From: Methylobacter sp.
GTDB lineage: Bacteria; Pseudomonadota; Gammaproteobacteria; Methylococcales; Methylomonadaceae
Direction of reading: 5' to 3'
Assembly (NCBI GenBank): GCA_030653175.1
Contig: JAURZV010000105.1
Coordinates: 1-64,000 of the forward strand
DNA length: 64,000 nucleotides
Shown: positions 27,491 through 38,708 of the stretch, piece by piece
Layout of the letters: each line of letters begins with the position of its first letter
Numbering within the stretch: position 1 is the first letter of the stretch
Notes under the pieces: generated by a model
The model's database searches: none
The model's input: the letters and a program-made list of their open reading frames with translations, nothing else
Told to the model about the DNA's origin: nothing
Position numbers and translations under genes: made by a program

Positions 27491-29618
27491 ATGAGCTCAT
27501 TTGTTAACAACGGAGCTGTAACATTAAGCCCTGAGGGATTTATGGACGACAAGAGCAATTTCGACTTTTTAAAAGAACATGACCCCGTATTCTTCCAGTT
27601 AGCCGTTGCCGCCGAACAACAGTTTTCCGCAGATCCTAACACTACCTTAATTAAGCTGCGCCAATTGGGCGAAGCATTAGCGCAAGATATAGCCGCTCGT
27701 TGCGGTGTTGAATTCGACGAAAAAACATCACAAGCTGATTTGCTGGTTAACCCGCATTCAGGTGGCGACCGTACAGGCAATGGTCAAGCGGATTTTCCAA
27801 TCCGATACTCCGCCCAATATCGATGCTTACGACTGCATCATCATTGACGAAGCGCATCGCGGTTACACGCTGGATCAGGAGATGACCGATGGCGAATTGG
27901 CGATTCGGGATGTCGCGCAATATCTATCCAGCTACCGCCGTGTGCTCGATTATTTTGTTGCGGTCAAAATCGGCTTGACCGCAACACCCGCCAAACATAC
28001 CACTGAAGTTTTCGGCAAACCGGTTTTTACCTACAGTTACCGTGAAGCAGTGGCCGACGACTGGCTGATTGATCATGAACCGCCGATTCGCTACGAAACC
28101 CTGCTCAGTCAAAACGGCATTCATTTTGATAAAGGCATCCAGGTTAGCGTTATCAATACCCAAACCGGTCAAGTAGAACTGGCTGAGCTGGATGACGAGC
28201 TTAACTTTGAAGTCGAAGCCTTTAACCGCCGGGTCATCACCGAAAGCTTTAACCAAGTCATCTGCACCCAGTTAGCGCAAGAACTCGATCCCTTCGGCGA
28301 AGAAAAAACCATGATTTTCTGCGTCACCGACTTACACGCCGACATGGTCAAGCGCCTGTTGGATGAAGCATTTAAAGCACTTTACGAGGATGATTATAAC
28401 GAAGCGGCGGTCAGTAAAATCACCGGACAGAGTGACAAAGTGCAGCAACTCATCCGGCGCTATAAAAACGAAAAATACCCTTCTATTGCGATAACGGTTG
28501 ATTTACTCACGACCGGTATCGACGTACCGGAAATCTGCAATCTGGTGTTTTTACGCCGAGTCCGTTCCCGTATTCTTTTTGAACAAATGTTGGGTCGTGC
28601 CACCCGGCGTTGCGATGAAATTGGTAAAACCGTATTCAAAATCTTTGATCCCGTTGATATTTACGCGGCACTGCAAGAGGTCAGTGCGATGAAGCCATTG
28701 GTCAAAGATCCCAATATCACCCTGGATCAATTGTTACAAGAGCTGACCGATCCTAACAGCTTGACGGCTCCGGGTAGTACGGCAGAAACCAGTCACGCTC
28801 ATGATGTACTCGATGTTATCAGTCAAAAGGTCATGCGTATATTGCGCAAGGCCGTTAAAAATACCGAGCTTAAGCCGCAGCTCAAACAAAAGCTGGATGA
28901 GCTGGAAACACTTTGGGGCGTAGAGCCCAGCAAACTTCCTCAGCATTTACGCAGTCTCGGCCCCAACCTAGCGGCTGATTTTGTGCTAAGCCACAGCGGT
29001 TTACTCAAGCAATTGGGGGAGGTTAACGCATTGCTGGGCTCAGATCGTTTACCGATCATATACGAAGGTGCTGATGAATTTAAAAGCCGCACCCAAACCT
29101 ACGGCGTCAACGAAAAGCCTGCCGATTATTTGGACAGCTTTAACCACTTTATCCGCAACCAGCTAAACCAATCAGTTGCATTGGGCGTGATTGTCAATAA
29201 GCCCAAAGACCTGACCCGCGAACAACTGCGCGAAGTGCGCTTATTATTGGATGAACACGGCTACAGCGAGGCCAAACTGCAAAGCGCCTGGCGCAATCAA
29301 ACCCAACAGGAAATCGCCGCCAGCATTATGGGTTACATCCGCCAAGCCGCCTTGGGCGAAGCCTTGTTACCCTTTGAACAACGCGTTGCACACGCCATGC
29401 AAAAAATCTACACGTTGCATAATTGGACCCCCGTACAACGCAAATGGCTGGATCGCCTCGCCAAACAATTGACCCATGAAATCGTTATCGACCAACACTT
29501 TGTCAATCGTGCCTTTGCCCGGGACGGTGGCGCTAAACGGTTAGATTCAATGCTCGGCGGCGATCTGGATAAAGTATTGGATACGCTCAGCGAAAATATC
29601 TGGCAAGCAACGGGATAA
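27491..29618 (+). pseudogene. hsdR: Type I restriction subunit HsdR, internally deleted and frameshifted
   Basis: The frame starting at 27491 gives the usual N-terminus of EcoKI-like HsdR (FDFLKEHDPVFFQLAVAAEQ, then KLRQLGEALAQDIAARCGVE) and breaks near 27750. Homology then resumes in another frame at ATVQAMVKRIFQ and runs through the DEAH box (IIIDEAHRGYTLDQEM), LTATPAKHT, TVDLLTTGIDVPEICNLVF and QMLGRATRR to the C-terminus at 29618. The nuclease domain and the Walker A part of the motor are missing. A working HsdR is over 1000 residues, so this one cannot cut or translocate. The 637-residue second frame has no native start. Confidence 0.88.
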
Positions 29619-29658
29619 TTCAGGCTCTGTTATAATCCGGCTAACTCAAGAGGTGTTT

Positions 29659-29826
29659 ATGCAAACCAAGCAATGGTCGTTACAAGACGAAAAAAATAAA
29701 TTTAGCGCCGTAGTTGAAGCCGATCAATCGACTTCCTTTATTGACTATCTCCTCAGTATGCCCGCTGATGACAACGAATTTGTCCCCCTAGACATCCAAC
29801 TTAGGGATTTTGACAATGTCCCATAG
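29659..29826 (+). pseudogene. Remnant of a Phd-type antitoxin
   Basis: A 55-codon frame. Its start (MQTKQWSLQDEKNKFSAVVEA) matches the N-terminus of Phd/YefM antitoxins (normally WSLQDAKNKFSAVVEAA). The tail (FIDYLLSMPADDNEF...LRDFD) matches the family C-terminus, but the central DNA-binding middle is missing, so it seems an internally deleted gene. No cognate toxin of this pair follows. AGAGG sits just upstream. Confidence 0.6.
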
Positions 29827-29883
29827 GCGACCAAATAAATAGCAGTAAAAATAAATACAACCGATTATTACCAAGGAATTGCC

Positions 29884-30138
29884 ATGCAGCGCACAATAAC
29901 CATTGATTGCCCACCCGAATTATTAATGGGTATCCACCTTAACGCAGAAGACTTTGCCGAATATCTAAAAAAACAAGCCGCAATCAGTTTGTTCAAGGAA
30001 GGCAAATTGTCATCGGACAGTGCCGCAACGTGGCTAGGTATTGGTCGAGTTGCTTTTTTGCGGATGGCTTTTGATGCCGGAGCCAGCTTACTGGAAGACA
30101 GTCATGACGATTTTCAAAGAGAAACGGCTTTGTTATGA
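29884..30138 (+). CDS. UPF0175-family antitoxin
   Basis: 84 residues of the UPF0175 family: hydrophobic strand at the start, then EDFAEYLKKQAAISLFKEGKLSSDSAATWLGIGRVAFLRMA, a helix-turn-helix-like segment that likely binds DNA. It overlaps the downstream PIN-domain gene by 4 bp (ATGA), the usual antitoxin-toxin layout. It lies between the broken hsdR and hsdM genes. Confidence 0.85.
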   Translation: MQRTITIDCPPELLMGIHLNAEDFAEYLKKQAAISLFKEGKLSSDSAATWLGIGRVAFLRMAFDAGASLLEDSHDDFQRETALL

Positions 30139-30611
30139 TCGTTTTTTCCAATACCCCGCCCATTATCGCCTTAAGCAGCATTCAACAACTGGATTTGTTA
30201 CCTGAATTATTTGGACAACTTCATTTGGTTAATGAAGTTGTAGACGAATGTGAGGTGGGTGGCGCTATTGCCGTGCCTTCGTTACGCGGGTTAAATTGGC
30301 TAACCATCGTTGAATCAACCCCAGTCAGTCGTCCAAGTCTATTGTTGGAATTGGATAAAGGTGAAAAACACACCTTGGACATGGCTCAAAAATATCAGGC
30401 TGACTGGGTGCTAATTGATGAAAAAATTGGCCGCAACATGGCTGAATATTTAGGCTTGCGAGTCACCGGAACACTCGGAATCTTGCTCAAGGCAAAGCAA
30501 CAAGGTTTGATCCCGTCGTTTCTGGAATGCGTGACTGCCATGCAAAATCATGGGATTTACTATCATGCTGATTTAATCAAAAAATTACTGCTTCACATCG
30601 GCGAGGCATGA
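30135..30611 (+). CDS. DUF3368 PIN-domain toxin
   Basis: 158 residues of the DUF3368 branch of PIN-like ribonucleases. Acidic metal-binding residues are visible in the VVDECEVG, LDKGEKHTLDMAQ and WVLIDEKIGRNMAEYLG segments; GTLGILLKAKQQGLIP is typical of the family. The first acidic residue of canonical PIN domains (usually D near the N-terminus, MIVxD) is replaced by S/N here (VFSNTPPI), as in many DUF3368 proteins. Paired with the UPF0175 antitoxin just upstream. Confidence 0.85.
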   Translation: MIVFSNTPPIIALSSIQQLDLLPELFGQLHLVNEVVDECEVGGAIAVPSLRGLNWLTIVESTPVSRPSLLLELDKGEKHTLDMAQKYQADWVLIDEKIGRNMAEYLGLRVTGTLGILLKAKQQGLIPSFLECVTAMQNHGIYYHADLIKKLLLHIGEA

Positions 30612-31971
30612 ACTGCCAAAAACTTATCCCCCCCAAATTGAAGCTATTAAGCATCTAACCGACCTTTACCAAATACCACCCATGACCAACATCGACATCG
30701 TACAAAAACTCTGGAATCTCTGCGACGTACTGCGCGACGACGGCATTAACTACAGCGATTACGTTACCGAACTGGTGTTGTTGCTGTTCATTAAAATGGA
30801 ATACGAAAATACCGAAGCCGGATTGCTGGACAAACACAAACTGCCCGAAGGTTGCCGCTGGCCTGATTTGAATGGCAAAAGCGGCTTAAACCTGTTGAAC
30901 GAATATAAACGCATTTTGTTCATCCTCTCAACAGGCAAAGAGATCGTTAAAGATCCTAAAGATGAAACCAAAACCATCGAAAAAACCGTCATTACCGACC
31001 CGCTGATTTTGGCGATTTATGCCGATGCCCAAACCCGTTTACGGGAACCGCGTCATTTGGAACAACTGATTAAAAGCCTGGACACTATCGACTGGTTTAG
31101 CGCCCAACGCGACGGCCTCGGCGACTTATACGAAGGCTTGCTTGAAAAAAACGCCAGCGAAACCAAATCCGGCGCCGGACAATACTTTACGCCGCGCCCG
31201 TTGATCGACAGCATCATCCGTTGCGTCAAGCCGCAAGCTGGGGAAGTGATTCAAGACCCCGCCGCCGGAACCGCAGGTTTTTTAATTGGTGCCGATGCCT
31301 ATATCAAAAGCAATACCGACGACTACTATAGCCTGCCTGAAAGAGAGCGGACTTTTCAGCGCAATAAAGCCTTTGTTGGCATGGAGCTGGTGCCAGGGAC
31401 GCGTCGCCTGGCGTTGATGAACTGCTTGTTGCACGGCATGGCGTGGTGCATTTGGGCAATACGCTGGGCCTGTCCGGCACGCAACTGCCTAAAGCCGACG
31501 TGATACTGACCAATCCGCCGTTCGGCACAGCCAAAGGTGGTGGCGGGCCGACCCGAGATGATTTCACCTACAAAACCGGCAATAAACAACTGGCATTCTT
31601 GCAACACATCTACGGCAGCCTGAAACCGGGAGGCCGCGCCGCCGTAGTGTTGCCCGATAACGTCTTGTTCGAAGCCGGAGTCGGCACCGACATCCGCCGC
31701 GACTTAATGCACAAATGCAACCTGCATACGCTGCTCAGATTGCCGACCGGCATTTTCTACGCCCAAGGGGTTAAAACCAACGTATTGTTTTTCAGTAAAG
31801 GCACGGCGGAAAATCCAGGTCAGGACGAAAACTGCACCCAACAGGTCTGGGTGTACGACCTACGCACCAACATGCCCAGTTTCGGCAAACGTACGCCGTT
31901 TAGCGAACAGCATCTGCAACCGTTTGAAGACTGCTACCATGCCAACGAACGCAAAGAAGCGGATGGAAACA

Positions 31972-32055
31972 TCCCCCTCTCCCTTGAGGGACGACTTGCA
32001 GGGATGCAGGAGGTAGAGCAATGCAGGAGCGATTGCCGAGAGGACCGGGGTGAGG
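31972..32055 (+). repeat. Composite repeat inserted in hsdM
   Basis: CCCTCTCCCTTGAGGGA on the left and GGACCGGGGTGAGGG on the right are arms of a REP-like element. Between them (31992-32042) sits a copy of the GCAGGAGGTAGAGC repeat. Together they keep the hsdM frame open but add roughly 28 foreign residues. Confidence 0.75.
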
Positions 32056-32302
32056 GAGAAACCCGCTGGCGTTGTTTTTCCCGCGACTGGATCAAAACCC
32101 AAAAAGCCGACTCGCTGGATATTGCTTGGCTGAAAGATCAGGACAGCGTCGATGCTGCCAGCTTGCCGGAGCCGGATGTTTTAGCCGCCGAAGCAATGAG
32201 CGAACTGACCGAAGCTTTATGTGAACTCAACGGTCTAATGCAGGCTTTAGGTGCAGGCGATCAGGCACAAGCGCAAAATGATTTATTGGTGGAGGTTTTG
32301 CT

Positions 32303-32331
32303 CTCGTTCCCACGCGCCGCGTGGGAACGAG
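32303..32331. repeat. TTCCCACGCG hairpin repeat at the hsdM 3' end
   Basis: CTCGTTCCCACGCG is followed directly by its near-perfect complement CGCGTGGGAACGAG. Related arms bound the 129-bp element at 34419-34547. hsdM homology ends about here. Confidence 0.8.
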
Positions 32332-32496
32332 GGGTAATGACGGTGTTTCGCAGCCTTGGGTCAGGCAAAAGCTTTATCTTTGCCCGACATTACGACATTA
32401 AATGGAGGAACGGAGGAGGTTAAATACGAAATCCATTTCCGTATTCAAGCTTCGGAATGTCGGGCATAAAAAGCCTGCTCGACCTACGGCACTAAT

Positions 32497-33369
32497 TCAT
32501 CGCAGCCAATAATCCACGACCAATCCTGCAAATACCGCTAAGCCAAACCAGTTATTGTTCAAAAATGCTTTAAAGCAAAGCGCTTTTTCCCGGTGAAAAA
32601 TCAATTTTTGCTGATACATCGACAAGCCTGCCGCGATTAAAATGCCGCCGTAATAAGGCCAACTTGCGTGTGCCATTTGCCCCACTGTAATCAGCAATCC
32701 GATTATGATGATCTGTAATCCGCCCATGATTTCCCGGTCGTAAGCGCCGAACAGGATGGCCGTCGATTTAACGCCTATTTTTAAATCATCATCCTTATCA
32801 ACCATGGCATACATGGTGTCATAAACCAACGCCCATAATACAACGGCCAAATACATCACCCAGGCCACCGGCGGAATGCTGTTGGTCTGCGCGGAAAAGG
32901 CCATCGGCACTGCCCAGCCGAAAGCGATACCTAAATAGGCTTGGGGCAACTGGGTATAGCGTTTCATAAACGGATAACTGGCGGCCAAAAATGCGGCGAT
33001 GAACGACAGCATGATGGTGTAGATATTCAGCAATAACACCAGGCCGAAAGCGCACAAACACAACATGACAAAAACCATCAGCGCTTCCTTGGGCTTAACC
33101 TTGCCTGCGGCGATAGGCCGCTGTTTGGTGCGTTCCACATGCGGATCAAAGTCGCGGTCGGCATAATCATTAATCACGCAACCGGCGGCTCGCATCAAAA
33201 CGACGCCAAGACAAATAACGGTTAAAACCAACAGGTCAGGTTTGCCGTCACTGGCAACCCACAGCGCCCACAATGCCGGCCACAATAAAATCAGGATGCC
33301 GATAGGCTTATCAAATCGCGCTAATAACCAGTATTGCTTAATTCGATCCATTGCTCTGTCCATAATCAT
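32497..33369 (-). CDS. ubiA: 4-hydroxybenzoate polyprenyltransferase
   Basis: About 290 residues, normal UbiA length, with eight or nine membrane helices. The two Mg-prenyl-diphosphate motifs are [19 protein letters not shown] and the second acidic motif [10 protein letters not shown]. It attaches the polyprenyl chain to 4-hydroxybenzoate in ubiquinone synthesis. The open frame begins at a TTG (33387), but the ATG at 33369 follows AAAAGG at good spacing; the ATG at 33351 (MDRIKQYW) is also possible. A broken copy of its 3' end lies at 26948-27145. Confidence 0.92.
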   Translation of the reverse strand: MIMDRAMDRIKQYWLLARFDKPIGILILLWPALWALWVASDGKPDLLVLTVICLGVVLMRAAGCVINDYADRDFDPHVERTKQRPIAAGKVKPKEALMVFVMLCLCAFGLVLLLNIYTIMLSFIAAFLAASYPFMKRYTQLPQAYLGIAFGWAVPMAFSAQTNSIPPVAWVMYLAVVLWALVYDTMYAMVDKDDDLKIGVKSTAILFGAYDREIMGGLQIIIIGLLITVGQMAHASWPYYGGILIAAGLSMYQQKLIFHREKALCFKAFLNNNWFGLAVFAGLVVDYWLR

Positions 33370-33446
33370 CGTTATTGCCTTTTCCAAAGCGTAAGTTTTG
33401 TTAAAAATGCTATTATAGCTTTTTTATTTTAAGGAGCGCGTGAACC

Positions 33447-34562
<1,116 letters not shown>

Positions 34563-34584
<22 letters not shown>

Positions 34585-34916
34585 ACTACATCATTGCCTT
34601 GGCCGGTTTTTTCGGGCTATTCGCCTTGTTAATGCTTTGGAATACCGTGCTCGCACCCTCCACCCGCTTTCCGGTGGCGCTGGTTTTGTTGGTCGCTGTC
34701 ACGCCGTTATTGCTGCCCATGCGCGGCTTGCTGGATCGCAAACCTAGAAGTTGCGCGTGGGCGGCCTACGTCAGCCTGATTTATTTTCTTCACGGTACGG
34801 CCGAAGCCTACGTCAACGCCGACGAACGGCTGTATGCATCGCTTGAAATCATACTGAGCCTGATGCTGTTTTTCGGCACCGCATTTTATGTACGCTTTGC
34901 GGGAAAACAGAACTGA
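34563..34916 (+). CDS. DUF2069 family membrane protein
   Basis: 117 residues with four hydrophobic segments (about 7-27, 35-52, 66-84 and 92-110), the size and pattern of DUF2069 inner-membrane proteins. Function unknown. It is found between wrbA and hda, a linkage common in gammaproteobacteria. The ATG at 34563 comes from the right copy of the 33-bp duplication; the left copy at 34396 preserves an orphan start. Confidence 0.85.
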
Positions 34917-34918
34917 CA

Positions 34919-35623
34919 ATGGCAGAGCAACTTCCATTACATTTTGAATTCAGGGTCAATCAAACTTTCGACGATTTTTTCCCCGGCGCCAATCACGAAA
35001 TCGTCACTCACTTACAACAATGCATCGCCGGTCCGGGTGAACAGCAAATCTTCCTCTGGGGTAAATCGGGGCTAGGTAAAACTCATCTGCTGCAAGCCTG
35101 TTGTCATCGGGCGCAGAATCAAAATCTCAGTTCATTTTATTTTGATTTATCACAGGCTGAGTTGCCTGATCCCTCAATGCTAAACGGACTTGATGAGTTT
35201 GATGTGGTTTGTTTCGACAACATCGAGCGCATAGCCGGTAACTCGGCCTGGGAATTGGCCTTTTTTAATTTTTTTAATCGGCATCGTGATCGCGGCCATA
35301 AACTGATCGTATCGGCCTCTTCTGCGCCCAATGATATTGCCATTCAACTACCCGACCTAAAAACCCGGCTTAATTGGGGGCTGACCTTAAAAATACAGCC
35401 CTTAACCGACAGCGACCGCATTGCGGCATTAATCTTTAAAGCCGATCAAATGGGTTTTGAAATCGCCCCGCAAGCAGGACGTTTTCTGCTGACGCATTAC
35501 GACAGGGATCCGGCCTCTTTATGGGCTTTACTGGAAAAACTGGATAGGGCATCATTGGCCGCCAAACGTAAATTAACTCTCCCTTTTTTAAAGCAGATTC
35601 TGAACGAAGATAGCCATGATTAA
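34919..35623 (+). CDS. hda: DnaA regulatory inactivator Hda
   Basis: 234 residues, usual Hda length: a DnaA-like AAA+ protein with Walker A LWGKSGLGKTHLLQA and the DDxE-like box VVCFDNIERIAGN, without DnaA's DNA-binding domain. The N-terminal QLPLHFEFRVNQTFDDF contains the clamp-binding QLPLxF motif that tethers it to the beta clamp. It stimulates ATP hydrolysis on DnaA to prevent re-initiation. It overlaps panE by 8 bp. Confidence 0.93.
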   Translation: MAEQLPLHFEFRVNQTFDDFFPGANHEIVTHLQQCIAGPGEQQIFLWGKSGLGKTHLLQACCHRAQNQNLSSFYFDLSQAELPDPSMLNGLDEFDVVCFDNIERIAGNSAWELAFFNFFNRHRDRGHKLIVSASSAPNDIAIQLPDLKTRLNWGLTLKIQPLTDSDRIAALIFKADQMGFEIAPQAGRFLLTHYDRDPASLWALLEKLDRASLAAKRKLTLPFLKQILNEDSHD

Positions 35624-36554
35624 AGTGCTTGTTATTGGCGCCGGAGCCATCGGCGCTTTTTACGGCTCGCTGCTGGCAAAGGCCGGGGCTGAAGTTTCGG
35701 TAGTTTGTCGCTCCGATTACGATCAGGTAAAACAACACGGTTTTATCATCGACAGCCATCCTTTAGGTCGCTGGAATTTCACCCCGGCGCAAGTCTTGAA
35801 AAATACTGCGGATTTTAAAGGAACAACAGACTATGTTTTACTCTGCACCAAGGTTATTCCGACGCTTGATCGGGTCGTCCTGATACGCCCGGCTGTGGCT
35901 GAAAATACCGCGATAGTCTTTATCCAGAATGGCGTGGAAATCGAACAGGAAATGCTGGACGCCTTCCCCAATAATGAACTCGTCAGCGGTCTGGCGTTTA
36001 TTTGCTGCAACCGGGTAGGTCCCGGCGAGATAGTGCATCTGGCTTATGGCCGTTTGGCTTTAGGCAATTTACCGAACGGCATCAGCGACAAAACGGCGCA
36101 GCTTTGCGAGCTCTTTAATCAGTCCGGCATTGAGTGTAAGGCGACCGAAGACATTGTTACCGGACGCTGGCAAAAATGCGTCTGGAACGCGCCGTTTAAT
36201 CCGCTATCGGTCTTATCGGGAGGCTTGCCGACGCTCGATATCCTGCAAACCCAGGAGTCTTTCGTGCGCAGCATCATGCAGGAGGTTTGCAGCATTGCGG
36301 CGGCCTCCGGGCATGCCTTGCCCGACGATATTGTTAACATCAACATCGAGCACACCTACGCCATGCCGCCTTATAAAACCAGCATGCTGCTGGATTATGA
36401 AAACGGCCAGCCGATGGAGACAGAAGCCATCCTGGGCAACGCTCTTCGCGCCGCTCAGCGGCTAGGTGTAGCCGCTCCTCATCTGGAATCGGTTTATGCG
36501 TTGATGAAGCTCAGGGAATTGAAGCTAACCATTGAAAAAATAGAACGCGGATGA
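35616..36554 (+). CDS. panE: 2-dehydropantoate 2-reductase
   Basis: 312 residues with the NADPH-binding VLVIGAGAIGAFYGSLLAKAG at the N-terminus, the catalytic lysine in GRWQKCVWNAPFNPLSVLSGG, and the conserved Asn and Glu in the C-terminal domain (HTYAMPPYKTSMLLDYENGQPMETE region). It reduces ketopantoate to pantoate for coenzyme A. The start overlaps the end of hda. Confidence 0.93.
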   Translation: MIKVLVIGAGAIGAFYGSLLAKAGAEVSVVCRSDYDQVKQHGFIIDSHPLGRWNFTPAQVLKNTADFKGTTDYVLLCTKVIPTLDRVVLIRPAVAENTAIVFIQNGVEIEQEMLDAFPNNELVSGLAFICCNRVGPGEIVHLAYGRLALGNLPNGISDKTAQLCELFNQSGIECKATEDIVTGRWQKCVWNAPFNPLSVLSGGLPTLDILQTQESFVRSIMQEVCSIAAASGHALPDDIVNINIEHTYAMPPYKTSMLLDYENGQPMETEAILGNALRAAQRLGVAAPHLESVYALMKLRELKLTIEKIERG

Positions 36555-36644
36555 CGCTGGTTAGACTGATCGTCACGGATAAAAAGAAATAATTGCTCAC
36601 GCCGTTTACTTATATTCATACAGACAAAGTCGATTTTGAAGCGT

Positions 36645-36702
36645 CCAAAGCAAGCTTTGGACTCCAGAAAGTTTAAATGCTGGAGTTCAAAGCTTGCTTT
36701 GG
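36645..36702. repeat. CCAAAGCAAGCTTTGG hairpin repeat
   Basis: A 23-bp arm at 36645-36667 pairs with 36680-36702 with one mismatch. Related to 16129-16236, where the same element is interrupted. It lies in the gap between convergent panE and the DUF3455 gene. Confidence 0.8.
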
Positions 36703-36769
36703 AACTTGTTTAAAAAGAAATCCGTTTAAATCCGCCCAACTCAGTGTCATCCGTGTTCCATTTGTACTG

Positions 36770-37270
36770 TTATTTCCCGTAAAAAACATAATCCGCCGTA
36801 TAGACAACCCGCTTTTCACTACCCAAATGATTGGCGTCGCATCCCGACGAAGGCGGCAGGCCGCCGTGCGTATTAATCCGGTTAATAAAGCTGACGTTCG
36901 AAAACAACCCCTCACCCTTGTGAGAGACCACCTCGACAAGTAACCAGGAAATAGAAGAGCCCGGCTCCATATCGATTTTCTTGGCTACCCGTCCGACTAC
37001 ACGACTGCCTTCTTTATATTCCCAGAGGGGACCTGCCGTATGATTCCCGACGATATTACCTTGCGCATCGAACAGCTTGGCATCGGGTGCCTGCGTTTCC
37101 CATATATATTCGCCTTTATTGAGCGCACATTGGTAAATTTGGTCGCCCTTGGCATGCACAGTCAAAACAGGACTATAGCCCGCCGGCACTTTAATCTGCT
37201 CGGGTATTGAAACCTCGGCATAAGCCGCGCCCTGCAACATCACCCATAAAATCAATATCTTTTTAATCAT
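36770..37270 (-). CDS. DUF3455 exported protein
   Basis: About 166 residues with a signal peptide (MIKKILILWVMLQGAAYA). The mature protein follows the DUF3455 pattern: IPEQIKVPAGYSPVLTVHAKGDQIYQC, then WETQAPDAKLFD and a C-terminal THGGLPPSSGCDANHLG. Function unknown, presumably periplasmic. An ATG at 37282 is in frame and would overlap the upstream SDR stop; the ATG at 37270 gives a better signal peptide. Confidence 0.82.
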   Translation of the reverse strand: MIKKILILWVMLQGAAYAEVSIPEQIKVPAGYSPVLTVHAKGDQIYQCALNKGEYIWETQAPDAKLFDAQGNIVGNHTAGPLWEYKEGSRVVGRVAKKIDMEPGSSISWLLVEVVSHKGEGLFSNVSFINRINTHGGLPPSSGCDANHLGSEKRVVYTADYVFYGK

Positions 37271-37275
37271 AGCAT

Positions 37276-37971
37276 TCACCATGGCATTGGCGTTCCGTCA
37301 TACTTGACGAAGCTGCCTGATTGATCCAAGGAAAAGCTCTTTATCAAAGCACGCATTCCCGCAACGCTTCGATCGGCATTAATTAACCCGTTAGGCCCGC
37401 CCATATCGGTTTTGACCCAGCCGGGATGAAAAATAAGTACGCCGACAGACTGATTTTTAAGCTCTATCGCCAGGCTCTTCATTGCAGCATTCAGCGCCGC
37501 CTTGCTTGACCGGTAAAAAATACTGCCGCCACTGTCATTATCAGCCATGCTACCCATCAAACTGCTGATCGCAACAATCAATTTTTTTTCGCTTTTTTTA
37601 ATTTGCGGTAAAAAAGCTTCTGTCATTTTAACCGGCGCCTGTGTGTTAATTAGCAATGAGTTCGTCCAGGCCTGATAATCAAAATGACCAAGACTGTTAC
37701 TTTTGTTATCCGCATAAATGCCTGCATTATTGATCAAAACATCAATCGACAGACCCGCTAACTTTCGGGACAGCGCATCAATTTGTTCAAGCTCTGAAAC
37801 ATCCAGCTGTTCCAGCTGAATATTAGGGTGACGACTGGCGAGATTATTTAAATCAAACGCATCATCCGGGTTACGGGAGCAAGCAATAACATGCCAGCCC
37901 TGCTCGGCATATTGGCGGCAAAACTCCAAACCCAAACCGCGATTAGCGCCGGTAATTAAAACTGTAGCCAT
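37276..37971 (-). CDS. Short-chain dehydrogenase/reductase
   Basis: 231 residues. The N-terminal TGANRGLGLEF binds NAD(P), INNAGIYA is the structural NNAG motif, and catalytic Ser, Tyr and Lys are in AISSLMGS and FYRSSKAALNAAM. It resembles the C-factor/CsgA-like SDR group. Substrate unknown. It probably shares a transcript with the DUF3455 gene, which begins at its stop. Confidence 0.88.
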   Translation of the reverse strand: MATVLITGANRGLGLEFCRQYAEQGWHVIACSRNPDDAFDLNNLASRHPNIQLEQLDVSELEQIDALSRKLAGLSIDVLINNAGIYADNKSNSLGHFDYQAWTNSLLINTQAPVKMTEAFLPQIKKSEKKLIVAISSLMGSMADNDSGGSIFYRSSKAALNAAMKSLAIELKNQSVGVLIFHPGWVKTDMGGPNGLINADRSVAGMRALIKSFSLDQSGSFVKYDGTPMPW

Positions 37972-37983
37972 TTTATTTCTCCC

Positions 37984-38021
37984 ATAAAAAAACCTCCGGC
38001 ATCGGCAGACGCAGGAGGTTT
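37984..38021 (-). terminator. Intrinsic terminator downstream of sodB
   Basis: On the minus strand AAACCTCC pairs with GGAGGTTT around a 16-base loop and is followed by TTTTT. It lies between the sodB stop and the SDR start. A REP-like GGGTTAGGC...GTAACCC sequence lies at 38088-38109, between it and sodB. Confidence 0.7.
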
Positions 38022-38126
38022 CTTATACTACTTAAAAACTGATGTTACGCAATAGGTAAAAAACCTCATCACGCAGTTGGTAGGCTGGGTTAGGCAAAGC
38101 CGTAACCCAACAAATCAGCTACACAA

Positions 38127-38708
38127 TTAAGCTGAAAAGTTTTTTGCAGCAAAATCCCAGTTAACCAATGCCCAGAATGCTTCCAGATAGGCCGGACGTG
38201 CATTGCGGTAATCGATGTAATAAGCGTGTTCCCAAACATCGCAAGTCAACAAAGGCGTCTGACCGGTCGTTAACGGGCAGCCTGCATTGCTGGTGCTAAC
38301 CAACGCCAAACTACCGTCGGCATTTTTTACCAGCCAGGCCCAGCCTGAACCGAATGTGGTGACCGCGCATTTGGTAAATTCTTCTTTAAATTTTGCAAAT
38401 GAACCGAAAGTTGCATTGATCGCATCGGCTAAAGCGCCGGTAGGTTCGCCACCCGCATTTGGCGCCATACTGTTCCAGTAGAACGTATGATTCCAGACTT
38501 GCGCAGCATTATTGAAAATGCCACCGGAAGATTTTTTGATAATCTCTTCCAGCGACAAACCTTCAAATTCAGTTCCCGGAACCAGGTTATTCAGGTTTGT
38601 TACATAAGTTTGATGATGCTTGCCATAATGATACTCCAGGGTTTCTTCAGAAATATGGGGCGCCAATGCATCTTTAGCATAAGGTAGGGCAGGAAGTTCG
38701 AAAGCCAT
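38127..38708 (-). CDS. sodB: Superoxide dismutase, iron type
   Basis: 193 residues, the normal FeSOD size. Metal ligands are His27 ([12 protein letters not shown]), His74 region ([10 protein letters not shown]), and Asp/His in [23 protein letters not shown] and the absence of a signal peptide fit cytoplasmic SodB; the [13 protein letters not shown] segment favours iron over manganese. It detoxifies superoxide. GGAGAAT precedes the ATG. Confidence 0.94.
   Translation of the reverse strand: MAFELPALPYAKDALAPHISEETLEYHYGKHHQTYVTNLNNLVPGTEFEGLSLEEIIKKSSGGIFNNAAQVWNHTFYWNSMAPNAGGEPTGALADAINATFGSFAKFKEEFTKCAVTTFGSGWAWLVKNADGSLALVSTSNAGCPLTTGQTPLLTCDVWEHAYYIDYRNARPAYLEAFWALVNWDFAAKNFSA

Larger units (their letters stand above)
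30682..32423 (+). pseudogene. hsdM: Type I modification subunit HsdM, frameshifted and rebuilt by repeats
   Basis: Frame one (30682-about 31440) has the HsdM N-terminal domain and the SAM motif QDPAAGTAGFLIGADAYI up to LALMNCLLHGM. Frame two continues from about 31443 with VVHLGNTLG, the catalytic NPPFGTAKGGG, and GGRAAVVLPDNVLF. About five residues usual between LLHGM and VVHLGN are missing, so a small deletion caused the shift. A composite repeat (31972-32055) is inserted in frame before RWRCFSRDWI. The 3' end runs into a TTCCCACGCG hairpin repeat, replacing the native C-terminus. No hsdS gene is seen nearby. Probably inactive. Confidence 0.88.
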
